In this document: positions 21,612-33,617 of the stretch, piece by piece | Position numbering within the stretch: the first letter of the stretch is position 1 | Layout: each line of letters opens with the position of its first letter | Origin: Anaeramoeba flamelloides | Lineage: Eukaryota > Metamonada > Anaeramoebidae | Assembly: GCA_027625915.1 (NCBI GenBank) | Contig: JANTQA010000040.1 | Location: 1,054,001-1,118,000 of the forward strand | Direction: 5' to 3' | DNA length: 64,000 nucleotides | Notes under the pieces: generated by a model | Told to the model about the DNA's origin: nothing | Seen by the model: the letters and a program-made list of their open reading frames with translations, nothing else | The model's database searches: none | Position numbers and translations under genes: made by a program

Positions 21612-24600
21612 ACAAATAATAAAAGAAAAAAAATAAATATTTGTTTAAAAAACTGATCTTGGATCTTTTTCATTTTTCTACAATTAAACTTTAAGGGGCT
21701 ATCTATTCCTTGAAATTCATCCAAAATTAAAGTATAATATCAATTGATTGTATTCTTTATTCGTGATGTACTGTTAAATTTACTCAAAAAAAATCTGAAT
21801 TAAATATTATTGCACAATAAATTCTTGGATTTTTTATTCAAGATCACTGATTAAAAATTTTCATTTTGAGAATATTTTTTTATTCCTTTTTCGAATCTAA
21901 AAATAGTAACTCAAAATAAACAGTATTTCAGTTTATTAAAACTTATATTTAAAACCCCCGGAAGTAACTATTTTTTGAATTTTTTAATTTCAAAGATTAA
22001 CTCAATAATTATCTTATTAAAAATCTAAAAATTTGATTATTTTAAGTTTACCTTTTTATAAGGATAATTGAAAAAATCAATATATTTCCAATATTTCAAA
22101 AATAATTTTGTCAAAATTTAATATATTGCAAAATTTCTAATTAATCAATTAAAAAAAAACTGGATTGTTTTAGTAACTAATCTACATTTCGTCACAAATT
22201 TCAGAATTATATTTCAGATTTTAGAGTCTAAAAATTGATGGTTCAGCCTTTATCTTTGTAAATGTAAATCAAAAATTTTTTCTGAAATTCTTTGGTTTTT
22301 TTACTAATATAATTATCATTTTTAATTGATAAGATCAGCTTTTAAGAGGAGTAAATTATAAATCGATTTTTTTGAGGTAATTTCAAACAAGATAGTATTT
22401 TGTTTTAATTTACACCCAATAGTAACATACTTAAAATTTATCACCCTACCAACAAATAAGAACTCTTAAAACCAATAAATTTGTTTTTTGTTCAAATTTT
22501 AATTTATACATTTTTAGTGAGGTGGCTATTTGAAAATGAATAATAAACAACAAACAAGTAATCTATATTTTATGTTTATAAGTTAAATAATTAAATGAAC
22601 TAAAACAATTGATGAAATTGAAGATTTTTATTTTTGAATATTTATAGATGTATTAAAAAAAAAATAATATAAAAATAATTTGTTGAAAGTAACGTAATTA
22701 TACTGGCATTTGAATTATAAACGATAAAGAATATTCATTTCATTTTCCAGATTTTTCTTTATAGATAGAGTTTCCAAAGAAGTAGATTTAAATTTGTGGT
22801 ATACCAAGAAAAGATAAATTGAAAATGAAGTGAAAATTTTGTACATTTAGAATTCAAATACTAATAAATATTAGAAATTAATATTTTTTGTAAATCGGAT
22901 TCGAATATTTTTGATGAATAGTAAGGTCGCCGATTACTATTATGTTGATTTTTAGATAAAAAAATAAATAAATAAATCAAAAAGAAAAAATGAAAAATAA
23001 TACCTATTTAGTGAAAAAAATTTTTTAGTTGAGTATATATTGTATAAGAAAATTTTTTAAAAATTTTATGTTATGTCATCTAATGTAGAATAAAAATTTC
23101 AACAATAAAAATAAAATTACCAAAAAATTTATTTAAACCGAATTTTTCATTTAATATTTTAATAATAATACAAGCTTTCTCATCAAAAAAAAAAAAAAAA
23201 AACAACATATTATGTATTTATTTTCTGACAAAAAAATATATTTTTAATGATTATTATTTTATGTATAAATGCATTTAAAATTATTTTATTATGTTAAAAA
23301 TAATGTAAAATTTTAAATATTTTACTTTTATGTAATATTATTTAAAAGAAAATTATTAAACATCAAATTTAGTCAAATTCTCATTTTTTTCAAAATTGTC
23401 AAATCCATTGAAATATATTGGCTGTAGTTATTTAAAAACCCCTTTACTAGTAGGTTAATGTATGTTAGATATGTTAGAGTATTCTAAAGTAGTCTTGGGT
23501 GGTTTGAATGGGAGGTTATAAAATTTTGATAAGGATTTTAAAAAATAAATAATTAAGAGACCAATTAGACTTTTGCAACTTGTATTAAGTAGAAAAAAAA
23601 ATTTCCACTTAACTTTTTGTGTTAGAATTGGGTTTTGAACAAAATTTTAAAAATATTTAGTATTGAGGATTTCGAGATTTTGAATTTTGGAAAAAATAAA
23701 GTAATATAAACACATCCAATCACAAAACAATCTTTTTGATTTTACTCCCCACAAATATAAAAAAACATTGAAATTTTTAGACGGATGAAAACAATCAAGA
23801 AACTCTTCAAAAATACCAAAAAATTCAATTTGAATGGTTTTGAAATTTGATCAAATTTTAAAATTTATAATATAACCTTATTTAAATGAACTTATCATTC
23901 ATTCCCAAATTACTAATTTGGATAATTTCATGCAGACCGAAAAAAAATCAAATAAAATTATTCGATCAATAAATCTAGAATTAATGGAGTAGTATTTTTT
24001 TAAAAATAAAATGATATATTATCAAGATCTTGATTTTTTTTTTGTAGATTGTGTTTGGACTGATGAAAATGGACGAGTTAAACATATTTAATCATTTTAT
24101 TAATTTTAAATTCTTATTTAAATCCAAAATTCACATCTTTCCAATATAAAAAGAAAAAAATAAAATATTATTTTTATTAAAAATTAAGTTAATTGTTGAA
24201 AATGGGAATAATATTTTTCATTTTATTTTAGAAAGTATTGATTTTGAAAGAAAATATACTCTTTCCTTAATATTTTTAGTAATTAATATTTCGAAACAAA
24301 TCTCTGTCAAATAAAACGAATTAAAGTATAGGTGATTAAATAAAATAAAAATTTGATAGAATTTTTAAATAAAATTTCTCAATTAAAATGAAATCTATTA
24401 AGTAATTTGTTTTTTTATTCCTAAAAGTTAGTAAAAAGTTGTTTTATGGTTTTCAAAAAATATAAACAAAATTGCAAAAAAATTTTCAATTTTGATTTTT
24501 TTTTTTAAAAAATTGTTTAGTTGTTATTCACAAGAATCCTTTTAAAAATTTAAATTATTTTTGTCACAAAAAAATTGATTTTGAATTTTGAGGATAAAAT

Positions 24601-26300
24601 TAACTAATTCCCAAATATCTTCAAGAAATTTCTCTATTGAAAAAATATATTTTTTTGTTCAACAAAAACAGAATTTCTTGATAAAATTTTTAAATGGGTT
24701 TAAAAAATAAATTATTATAAATATCCTTATCAAAAAATACAATTATTTTTGTAGTAATAAGTTCTATAAATCAATTTTTGTTTAACCAAAAGAATTATCG
24801 AAATAAAAGAAAAAAAATCTTTATATTAATATTTCTGGGTATAAATACTTGGTATTATGTAAAAATGATGTAAAAAATAAGAGAACATTGTAAAATACTT
24901 TATAATGGTAGAAATTAATGAAGAATTTTAATTTAATAGTTTTCATTTTCAGAAAAAAATGAAAAAAAAAATTTCGATCTCACTGAATAATATTTTCTTT
25001 TTTGGGTTTCTTAGTAGATCAGAATATTTTGGTACATGAAATATACAAAATTTGTTATTATGAAATACCAAAAATTAAATTTTTTAAACATTTGACTTTT
25101 TTTATAGAGTACTGAATCCTTAAAATTTTTATTAACTATTTGAAATTATTTTTTCTAAATAAAAATATTTCTTATTCTTGAAATTTTTTATCATCTCTGT
25201 ATCTCTCTCTTTTTTTATATCTTTCTCTTCTTTCATCCCCATTATTTCTTTCTTCAAATATATAGCTATATCTTTATCTGCAAGTAATTAGCATACTAAA
25301 ATAGGTTAAATATTCATAAATAGTTATTTAGTATTTACTAAAAGATGTTATTATTTCCATAGGTTCTGACTTGAAAACTTTGATTTTTTCTAGAATTAAA
25401 ATTCTGAATACCTATTTTAAGTGCAAAAATACTTTTCATTTCTTTTTTTTAATAGAAAAAAAAGGATTTTTTTACCCATCTTAAATGAAAACAATCGAGA
25501 TTTCTCTAATGCTTTTTTACAATTATATAAAATTAGATATTAATATAAATCTTTTAAATTGAAAGAATATCTAAACAACTGGGGTTTTAAAACTAAATTT
25601 TCAGGAATTATTTTTTTTTAAAAAACAAATAAAAATTTCAAAAATTAAAAATTGATAAATTCTAGATATTAATAATTTTTGTAAAAAATCACCTAATAGA
25701 CTGTATTCAAACCCCTGAAAAGAATTAGAAATTTATATATATATATATATAACAAAAATCCTGAAACCATTTGTGTATAAAAAGATAAAATAATAATCCA
25801 TATTTCTAAATTCATATAATAATTTATTCAAATAAACCCTTATTCAAAAAGTTTAATACATCAAAAATCATTTTTTGAAAAAAAAAAAAAAAACACAAAT
25901 TTATATAAATTCTTATGGAAGAAAATTTTCATATAAACCATTCACTAAAAAATTGGATTATTAACAATTCCTACTAAACAAAAAATAAATAAGTATTAGA
26001 TAAAATCAAAAAAGAATTTATTAAAAAATTTGAATAAAGTTTAACAAAAAAAAAATATTAGTAAATTTGTTAAATTTCTATTAAGAATCGTTCATCCTTG
26101 AAAAGGTTAGATATCATCAAATATATTATTTAAGTTTTTAATTGGAAAAATTATATTTTAAAAAAAGGATCATCCATTTGAAAAATATTTTTTGCTTGAA
26201 AAAAACAAATTATAGAAAGGAAATAATATAAACCAATATATTAATAAAATAAAACTGATATAGATATTTGGAAAAATCAAATTTATTATTATTATTTTAT
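21612..26300. other. Long A/T-rich intergenic region
   Basis: Contains a TTAA-family element (21730-22469), one GAAAAT-family arm (22819-22868) and a (TA)n run at 25732-25752. There are also exon-like islands: + strand 24039-24091 (tttttgtag then CVWTDENGRVKHI and a stop) and - strand 25175-25370 (SEPMEIITSF, gtaaatac/cttgcag intron signals, then KDIAIYLKKEIMGMK). None could be assembled into a gene with confidence. Confidence 0.5.
21730..22469 (-). mobile_element. TTAA-family MITE, copy 4 (old)
   Basis: Aligns through most of its length with the copy at 54174-54939 in the same orientation; shared blocks include aactattttttgaattttt, caaagattaactcaataa and ttacacccaatagtaacata. The right end reads ctcttaa. 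The left terminus is poorly preserved, so the start is approximate. Confidence 0.5.
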
Positions 26301-26716
26301 TTATTTAGGGGTGGGGGACGTTAACCACTCTATTTTATCTTTTGGTTTTCTAGAATTCAAAAATGATTTTTTTTTGATTTAAATTAATAAATAATTCTTT
26401 AATTGTTAAAATAATTGATCCTCCATTTGAAGGATGAAAATTAATTTTCAAATACCCTCAAAAAATAATTATTTTTATCAGATTAGCTTTGAAAAAAAAA
26501 TTATTTAAATTTTTTACTATTAAATTTGAAAAACTTGAAAATTGGATTTTTCAACTTCAATTCTTCAATGCTGATAAATTCTAATAAAATTTCAATAAAT
26601 CCAATTTCAATTTCCATTTTTAAAAATCTTCGAACTGTTTCTTTATCAAACAGTCCAGGACAAAGAATATTTTGAGATAAAACTAATTTTGGGTGTTTTT
26701 TAACACTTGATTTCAT
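26301..26716 (-). CDS. Candidate small two-exon gene, unrecognised
   Basis: Exon 1 (26716-26518) opens with ATG and reads MKSSVKKHPKLVLSQN, then ILCPGLFDKETVRRFL and MEIEIGFIEILLEF. A donor gtaaaa follows at phase 1. A second stretch (26338-26301) after aaccaaaag continues in frame as N-K-I-E-W-L-T-S-P-T-P-K and stops at TAA, giving 78 residues. The acceptor is A-rich, like the confirmed myotubularin acceptor. A degenerate copy of the exon 1 region lies at 30279-30475 in the same orientation. It could equally be a fragment of a lost gene. No family recognised. Confidence 0.3.
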
Positions 26717-26810
26717 AAAATGCTTTATTCAAAGCTTAACATAATAATTTCAAAAAAGGAAAATCAAGTAAAAATTTCCAAACATAAATTGCAATTTATT
26801 GATATTTTGA
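26606..26810 (+). repeat. ~200 bp direct repeat, copy 1
   Basis: Matches 30279-30475 in the same orientation (ttcaatttccatttt, atcttcgaactgtttct, aaaatgctttattcaaag, tttccaaacataaa). It includes the 5' part of the candidate exon at 26518-26716 and a GAAAAT-family arm. It brackets the 27.2 kb gene together with copy 2. Confidence 0.65.
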
Positions 26811-27194
26811 AAAATATTTTTTAATTATAGATCTTTCTGAACCATTTTGTGCTTATTAGAAGTGAATTTATCTAAAAGGTGAACAATTAGTAAATATTTA
26901 ATTTTTTTTTGATAAAATTTTTTTTAATGATCGTGTAACTTCAGTGTTTGGTCATTCGTTTACTTCAAGTTTTGAAGAAAAAATAACGAAAATCAAACTT
27001 TATTTTATTGAGTGAGACATTTTTCGAATGAATAATGTATCTTTTGTAACTATTAAGTGTTTGTGGTAAATACAGATAAGAAGATTTAAAATCGGAAAAT
27101 GATAAAAACTTTCTATAAAATATATTTCAAATTCCAATTACCATTTTTCATTTTCTTCAACTGATCTTCAAGTTTAAAATCAAAATTTTGTGGC

Positions 27195-27887
27195 ATGAGT
27201 TATCACACAAACAACACAACAAGTAAGACAGAACGTGTTGATCCAATTAAGAATTCTCCTAAATCATCAAAAAAACAAAACCACACAAATACAACAAAAA
27301 AAAAACTTCAGTTCAATACAAGTTTCATTGCTAATAATCCAAAAGTCAAATTAGAAAAAGAAAAAGAAAGAAAAATGGAAAAAGAAAATGAAAAAGAAAG
27401 GCAAAACATAAATGAAAAATCTTTTAGGGGTACTGTTGAAAAAGGATCGGATGAAAAAATTTCCCTACAAAACCAAAATTCAACAAAAAAAACCCTTCAG
27501 TTCAATACAAGTTTCATTGCTAATAACCCAAAAGTCAAATTAGAAAAAGAAAAAGAAAGAAAAATGGAAAAAGGAAAAAAACAAGAAAAAGAAAAACAGT
27601 TTGAGAAAAAACCACAAACTAAACCTGAATTTAATAAAAAATTTCTTGCATACAAAACAAAACAAGGTGAAGAAGAAAAAGAACGAGAAAGAGAAAGAGA
27701 AAGAGAAAGAGAAAGAGAAAGAGAAAGAGAAAGAGAAAGAGAAACAGAAAGAGAAAGAGAAACAGAAAGAGAAACAGAAAGAGAAAGAATGAGAATTGAA
27801 AAACAAAGATTACAAAAAGAAGAAAAACAAAAAAAACAAGAAAAAAACAAATTTAACTCTTCCTTTGTTCCCTTTTCGAAAAAATAG
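27195..27887 (+). CDS. Low-complexity protein with four F-N-x-x-F motifs
   Basis: Single exon, ATG to TAG, 230 residues. Highly charged and probably disordered. A 77 bp DNA segment is duplicated (27309-27385 and 27494-27570, one mismatch), so LQFNTSFIANNPKVKLEKEK appears twice. Looser versions occur as PEFNKKFLAYK and NKFNSSFVPF, giving four spaced F-N-x-x-F-[I/L/V] motifs. Residues about 160-198 are an E-R run from (GAGAAA)n, likely a single charged alpha-helix. No domain, signal or membrane segment. I do not recognise it. The evenly placed motif suggests repeated binding to one partner, which is inference. Confidence 0.7.
   Translation: MSYHTNNTTSKTERVDPIKNSPKSSKKQNHTNTTKKKLQFNTSFIANNPKVKLEKEKERKMEKENEKERQNINEKSFRGTVEKGSDEKISLQNQNSTKKTLQFNTSFIANNPKVKLEKEKERKMEKGKKQEKEKQFEKKPQTKPEFNKKFLAYKTKQGEEEKERERERERERERERERERERETERERETERETERERMRIEKQRLQKEEKQKKQEKNKFNSSFVPFSKK
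27675..27792 (+). repeat. (GAGAAA)n microsatellite inside CDS
   Basis: About 18 units of gagaaa/gaaaca coding ER/ET dipeptides. It creates long spurious open frames on the opposite strand. Confidence 0.9.
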
Positions 27888-28273
27888 GAATTTTTCTTTT
27901 TATTTTGAGATAAAGAAGTTTTTTAAGGTGGGGCTCTTCTAAATTTTCAAAAAAAGAATAAACAAATCTCTTTTTTCTCCAAAAAAACTTTAAATTTTTT
28001 CCGAATTGAAAAACAAAACTTTTTTTGTTCATTTCCAACAATAAAAAGGCTCTCAAAATCGTTTAAAATTACGTTTAAACATCATTTATCTGGATGAAAA
28101 ATAGATTTCTTTTCACACCATTCCGAAGAATCCATGTTTTGAAAAAAATGAATGTTGTTTTGTACAAATTTTCAGAAAGAACTGAGGTTTTCATATTATA
28201 ATTGAGGGTACGTTGGTGCCAATATAGTTAAAGGGGCAAGGTTTAGTTATTTTGATCGCTTTGTTTTTCAAAC

Positions 28274-28765
28274 AGTGTGGTGTTGTAAATAACCCATGTT
28301 GATAGCCTTTAACCCAATACAAAATTAAACCCATGCAAATAATTTGGTTTACTATTGTAGAAATAAAAGAAAGAAATCCATGGGTGCCAATAACATATAA
28401 AAAAGAAATAGGGTTTTTTAAATAAATTTTAAAAAAGAATTATGAAGATATTTAAAAGATTAAATTAGAATTTTTTGACTAAAAAATGAGCAAAAGATCA
28501 TATTTTGATTTTATAACAAAGGTAATCTCTATATCACACATTTTCTGATTGTGTCTTAATATTTGAAACCAAAACACTTAATCTTTTTGAAAATTTGCAT
28601 TTAGATTAATCTAGGATCTAACTTCAAAATGCAATTTAAATCTGAATCAAAAGTATAGAGATATATTAATTCCTGTGTTCAAATACCTAAACCTGATGAA
28701 AAAAATGAGTTAAATATTTGTATTGGGTTAAAGGCAATCAACATGGGTTATTTACAACACTGCGC
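28274..28765. mobile_element. MITE with ~45 bp terminal inverted repeats
   Basis: The left end contains gtgttgtaaataacccatg, ttgat and cctttaacccaatacaaa. The right end is its reverse complement with few changes (gggttaaaggcaatcaacat, ttacaacac). The interior (~400 bp) has no ORF. The left flank also carries the phrase 'tggtgccaatat' seen at the arm of the 15.5 kb element, so a distant relation is possible. Confidence 0.65.
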
Positions 28766-28891
28766 TATCAACTGTAAAATAAAAGAAACACAGTTTTCAT
28801 TCAACATTCCAAAAAATAATAATAAAAATAAAAAAAAAGCATGAAAGTCCAAAATTCTTAAAAGGGAAAAATAATCTCAATTTGTTTATAG

Positions 28892-30004
28892 TTGGAAGAG
28901 CCGAAATTTGGCATTGATCAAAAAAATTTTTGAAAAGTTAAATGAAAATTTTGTTCCTTTTATTTTTTAACAAATAGTTTTTTTCAAAATATTTACTTGT
29001 TTGAATTGGTTAAGGTATTTTAGTTTTAAACTGATAATCGAATTTTTAAGGTGCAAAATTTTAATTTCATTTTCCTTTTTTTTTTTAATCTTTTGATAAG
29101 GTTTACAAACGAAATTTGTCATAGTTTTTGTTTTAATTGCAATTGGAAAATGCAAATGAATACAAAAAATTTTCCAACTGTATTATGTAAATACCAATAG
29201 GTAAAAATTTTCATTTTGATTTCTTATTAATGTAAGGACTATCCGTATTTTGAGTCTTCGGGCAAGAGTTGGAATATGATATTTTAAACGGAATAAATAT
29301 TTAAAATGATAGTTGATTGAGAGAAATTCAAAATATTGCAATTTTTAAGATTGTAAAAGAAAATTCAAAAAAACAGTATTGATCCATAAAATTTTCCTAA
29401 TCCTTGAACAAAACAAGGGATATTTAAAAAGTGATTTTTGATAATATACAAAGGTTAAACCACTTTCGTTTCATGTATATTTGTACACTCGCCCTGAAAT
29501 CCTACATCCACAAAAAGAAGGTAGAATGACATTCCATTTGGAAATTTTCGAGAAGGAATCTTGGATTTACAGAAGGGAAAATTAAAATTTATTTTTCAAC
29601 AAGATCTGAAATATACGGTTGTTGCTTTCCATATCAAATTGGATTTTGCTCATCAAAATAATAAAAAAACAGTTTTTATTTTTTCACTTTTTTTTTTACC
29701 AAATTTTTAATTTTTTGTTAACTTGAGTTAACATTTAAATTTTTTTTTTTTTAAAATTAGGCGAATTCCAAACTTCTAATTCAAAAACTACAAAACATCA
29801 AGTAGCCTTTGAGTTTTTGATATTTTTTTGTTATAGAATGTAACAGAAACAACAAGTAAAATTCCTTTTCCAAATTTGAATGATCCAATTATAACAAACA
29901 AAATACTTTTTTTATATTTCAAATCCCTAGAGTACCCCAAATTTAAAATTCGAGTCAAGAAAGGGAGGAAGTTAGTAAGCTCTGTGTTCAGGTTTACCTT
30001 ATAA
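28892..30004 (+). pseudogene. Possible multi-exon gene or decayed gene, unrecognised
   Basis: A series of coding-like islands on the + strand follow splice-like signals. They are 28892-28935 (WKSRNLALIKKIFEKL), 29240-29290 (DYPYFESSGKSWNMIF) and 29455-29660 (SFHVYLYTRPEILHPQ; FREGILDLQKGKLKFIFQ; YTVVAFHIKLDF). After these come 29760-29800 and a final block 29837-30004 (SKIPFPNLNDPIITNK, RVKKGRKLVSSVFRFTL, stop TAA). The last block is the most convincing, with a ttatag acceptor and 55 codons. The islands at 29455-29660 use overlapping frames, so either exons are mis-assigned or the gene is decaying. Beta-strand-like patterning, no family recognised. Confidence 0.3.
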
Positions 30005-30278
30005 TTAAATAACATTTGATTTCAGAAGTGTGTGAATAAAGGGGGTAATATACAAAGAAACACAAACCAACATCTACATAGAAACAATCTGATCCCTTAG
30101 CTTCTGATTGTTATTCCTATTACATAATTGTTATGCCAACCAAAACAAACTAAACTCCAAAAAAAAAAAAAAAAAATACCAGGCTTATTGGTCCCAAAGA
30201 AAGAAGAAGAAAACCAAATCAAAAACAAAAAATTGACAAGTTACCGATACATTCTAATAAATATACAAAAAATTTTTA

Positions 30279-30475
30279 GTTCAATTTCCATTTTAATAAA
30301 TCTTCGAACTGTTTCTCATCAAAGAGTCCATGGACAAAGAATAATTTGCGAAACAACTAATTTTACAGAGTTTCTTATCAATTGTCTTAATAAAATGCTT
30401 TATTCAAAGTTTGAACATAATAATTTTCAAAAGGAAAATCAAAATTTCCAAACATAAAATACAATTTATCTGTAT
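30279..30475 (+). repeat. ~200 bp direct repeat, copy 2 (degenerate)
   Basis: Second copy of 26606-26810, about 3.7 kb away in the same orientation. The coding frame of the candidate exon is not maintained here, consistent with a decayed duplicate. It also ends in a GAAAAT-family arm (30423-30470). Confidence 0.6.
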
Positions 30476-31287
30476 CTTTCAGCGTTATAAATGATCTTTG
30501 AATTTAGAATTTTCTTGATAAAAATCCGTTAGTAAAGACCAAAAGTTCAAAATTAAACTTTCCAATCAAGACACATCGCATAGTGGGATTGGAAAAGACA
30601 AATTAGGTTTTAAAAAAAGAAAAAATCCACCAACCAAATCTAATCAATTTTAATTTTAAAATCAACTACACAAAATAAAAATTTATTCCAAATAAAAAAA
30701 TCAACAACAAATAATCTGGATTTAGACCAACAACAAAGAAAAAGAAAGAATTTTTGTGTTTTTTCAAGGACAGCACCATGAATAGTGATGAGAAAATGAT
30801 AAAGATCCTAAATTTGTTAGAAAAATGGCTTACCCAACTCAATTATTTCGAAAAATTATCATCTATTTAAAGTAAACAAGATCTTGTGAATTGAATTTCG
30901 TAAAAGTTGACAAATATATTAGAACTGTGAAAAATAGTGTCCATATAACATAAAAGAATGAGAAAGATTAAGTTGTAATTGGAATAAACTTTTTCTGGTA
31001 AATTTGAATTAATTCTTGATTTGTCCCTTCTTCAGAATTAGGTAAAGAAATAAAAATAAAGTTAATTTTTTTGGAATCAACAGGGTGGTGTGTTTTGAGA
31101 CTATACTAAACATATCGAGAGCCATCAAGAAATTGAGAATAAAAAATACGAAGTCAAAATTCCAAAAAAAGATTTCATTTCTTTTTAAAATTTACCTTTT
31201 CGAAAACTTGTAATTATTCTTTTGAACATATTACCCAATATTAAAATAAAAAAAAACTCTTCTTCAACACAACTCCAAAATTTTAAT

Positions 31288-32957
31288 ATGGACAATTCAA
31301 TTCGCCTATACAAAGAATTAAAAAAATCATATGACGAATTATTAGATAAATGGACTAAAGAAGAGGTAAATAATAATTTCGAATTCCAATCTGAGAGTTC
31401 ATTAGAAAAACAAACAAGAATGCTAATCATTTTAAAAATACTCTTTCCAATCTCTATTTACTGTTCCATAGGACCAAGAATTAATTAATAGTGTTCAGCG
31501 ATCAAAAAATATTAAATGGGAACAGATATCAAATAATTTTGAAAGCAAAACACCAAAAGCATGTTTATATCGTTACAGATATGTAAAAATTCCCAATCCC
31601 TTTTTCCTCCAAGACTACGATCTTCTTAGACAATTTTTTTTGCAACAGACCCTCAACTTTCACTTTTTTCATAATTTGTTATTTTTTATTTTTTTTTTTC
31701 TTCTTGTTATCATTTTAAATTCCAAATTATTTCGAATATGACTGAATAGATTCAAAAAATAATAAAAACAAAAGGTGCTTGGGATAAAATTGTAAGTATA
31801 CTGATTATATTTTTATCAGAATAAAAAACAAACATTTAATTTTTTAGAAAATTAAACTTTTCATTTTTTGAAAATTGTAATTTTAATTCTCACTTTTAAC
31901 TAAAATAGGAAGATGAATTCTTATTGAGTGCACTAAATAACCTTGGTTTAAATTCCTGGGGTTATGTAAGTTCGTTGGTACCTGGAAGAAGCTCAAAACA
32001 ATGTCGTGAAAGGTAATTATATTATTATTGTTTTTTAATTTTTGCATTTTTTTGCTTTCTAAATGAAATTAAAAAAGTTGAAGAAAAATTTCAAAAAAAT
32101 TTCCCTTACTAAAAAAATAAATACATGTCTTTTCCTGAAATAATCCCAATATTTCCTCTTTAATTTTATTGGAAACAACTCACCTTAGATGGAGAAATCA
32201 ATTGAACCCAAAAATTACTCAAAAAAAATTTACACAAGAAGAAAGAGAATTATTAATTGAAAAACAATCCGAATATGGCAATAAATGGACATTTTTAGGA
32301 CAATTTTTTGAAGGGCGAACAGGAAACCAACTGAAGAACTATTGGCACTCGAAGATCAAAAAGGGAAAACAACAAAAGAAGACACTCTCCCCAAAAAAAA
32401 AACAAAATAAAAGAATAAAAGAACGAAAAAAAATCATAATGGGGAATTGCTCTTCACAATCTAATAAAAACAATCAAGGGAAGAAATCTGGAATAAATCA
32501 TAATCTTTTATTAAGTTTACCCAAGGAAAACAATGTACAATTACTTGATAACACAAGAAAAAGAAATTATGGCAAGACATCAAATTTAATAAACGCAAGC
32601 AATGATCTCAATTCCTTACCACAGAAAGATGTACAAAACCCAAAAATTCGAAAAACAAACACCAGGCCTACAAAACCTGAAGAACCAAAAACAAAGAACT
32701 TCAATAACCTAACAAACGAAGAAAAGGAAAATTCAATTTCAGACAAACAGATACAGATCAAAGATTCCTTTTCCAGTATAATTGAGTCCAATTTTTTATA
32801 TGATCAATTCCAAGATCAATTTAGTGGATTGCCATTACCCATGGACAACGGCTTATTTGATAATTCAATTTACCAAGAATATGAGGACTACACTTCTTAT
32901 TTCGACAAAACGGATTTTTTTGGATTCTTTCCTATTAATAATGAATTTAATCCATAA
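31288..32957 (+). CDS. Three-repeat Myb DNA-binding transcription factor
   Basis: Five exons: 31288-31365, 31472-31582, 31750-31791, 31909-32012, 32189-32957, joined in frame to 367 residues ending in TAA. Three Myb repeats follow each other. R1 has KWTKEEDQELINSVQR, KWEQIS and KTPKACLYRYR. R2 has GAWDKIEDEFLLSAL, SWGYVSSLVPGRS and KQCRERWRNQLNP. R3 has KKFTQEERELLIEKQ, NKWTFLGQFFEGRT and NQLKNYWHSKIKK. The recognition-helix core KQCRERW is kept. The C-terminal ~190 residues are polar with an acidic aromatic end (QEYEDYTSYFDKTDFFGFF) that could activate transcription. It should act in the nucleus on Myb sites. The start is the first ATG (31288); in-frame sequence upstream begins only at a non-ATG codon, so an earlier exon cannot be excluded. 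Confidence 0.9.
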
Positions 32958-33083
32958 TTGTTCTAAAATTTCTTTTTGAAATCCCATTTATTATCTCACT
33001 ATCAAACGAATTTGGAAATCATTTCATTGAGATTTCAACTGATGATCAGTAAAATGCTGAGTAACGTACAATGGTATAGTCAC

Positions 33084-33147
33084 AGATAGAATAGAATAGA
33101 TTAGATTTGATTTGACTAGAATAGACAAGAATGAATCGAATCGAAGA
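33084..33147 (+). repeat. Degenerate pentanucleotide minisatellite
   Basis: Tandem variants of agaat/agatt/gactag/gaatc repeated about 12 times, 125 bp after the Myb stop codon, probably in or near its 3' UTR. Confidence 0.6.
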
Positions 33148-33413
33148 GTGTAAAAGGGAACAGAAGAGAATCTACTGTATTACAATATTTAAGAGAAGAC
33201 AACCCCATTTCGAACCCAAATATTACATCTTGAGGAAATCATATGGTATATCCTTCAACTCTTGGGACCACATGAAAAGGTGTCTTCATCGGTTTGTATA
33301 TAGAATTATTAAACTTTTGAGTTTTTTGATTTGACAAATTTTTTAAAATAAATTTTTCTTGTTTTTCATGCACTTTTACTTTTTTTGTTGATATTCAGTT
33401 TGTTTATTTTATT

Positions 33414-33617
33414 TTAATTCTGAATTATGAAAAATTTATTTTCTATTTTTTTAGATAATTTTGATTGTCTTTGATTCAATTCAAAAAATGTATTTTTCAT
33501 TTTCTCGAAGTTACCTTTGAAGATAAAAAACTTTCTTATAGCAAATAAGTAAATCCCATCTTTTGTTTGATTTTTTTTTTCACAAAACAAAACTAATTTG
33601 TTAAAATCAATATCCAT
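33414..33617 (-). CDS. Weak small ORF, unrecognised
   Basis: ATG to TAA, 67 codons: MDIDFNKLVLFCEKKN, then a tail able to form a short coiled coil (KMKNTFFELNQRQSKL). A donor-like aaag|gtaact and an acceptor-like acaaaag lie inside the frame, so it could be spliced. No supporting partner exon or family. Equally likely chance. Confidence 0.15.
   Translation of the reverse strand: MDIDFNKLVLFCEKKNQTKDGIYLFAIRKFFIFKGNFEKMKNTFFELNQRQSKLSKKIENKFFIIQN

Larger units (their letters stand above)
27888..31287. other. Intergenic with MITE and coding-like islands
   Basis: Holds the inverted-repeat element 28274-28765, a possible multi-exon gene or pseudogene on + (28892-30004) and a degenerate duplicate (30279-30475). 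A coding-like stretch (DYTKHIESHQEIENKKYEV) lies at 31104-31190 just upstream of the Myb gene in another frame. It could be an unrecognised 5' exon. Confidence 0.45.

Noticed and set aside
27497-27850. Long Ser/Leu and Phe/Ser ORFs opposite the 27.2 kb gene
   Set aside because: Created by the (GAGAAA)n tract read on the other strand.
31185-31430. 81-codon minus-strand ORF
   Set aside because: Antisense to Myb exon 1.
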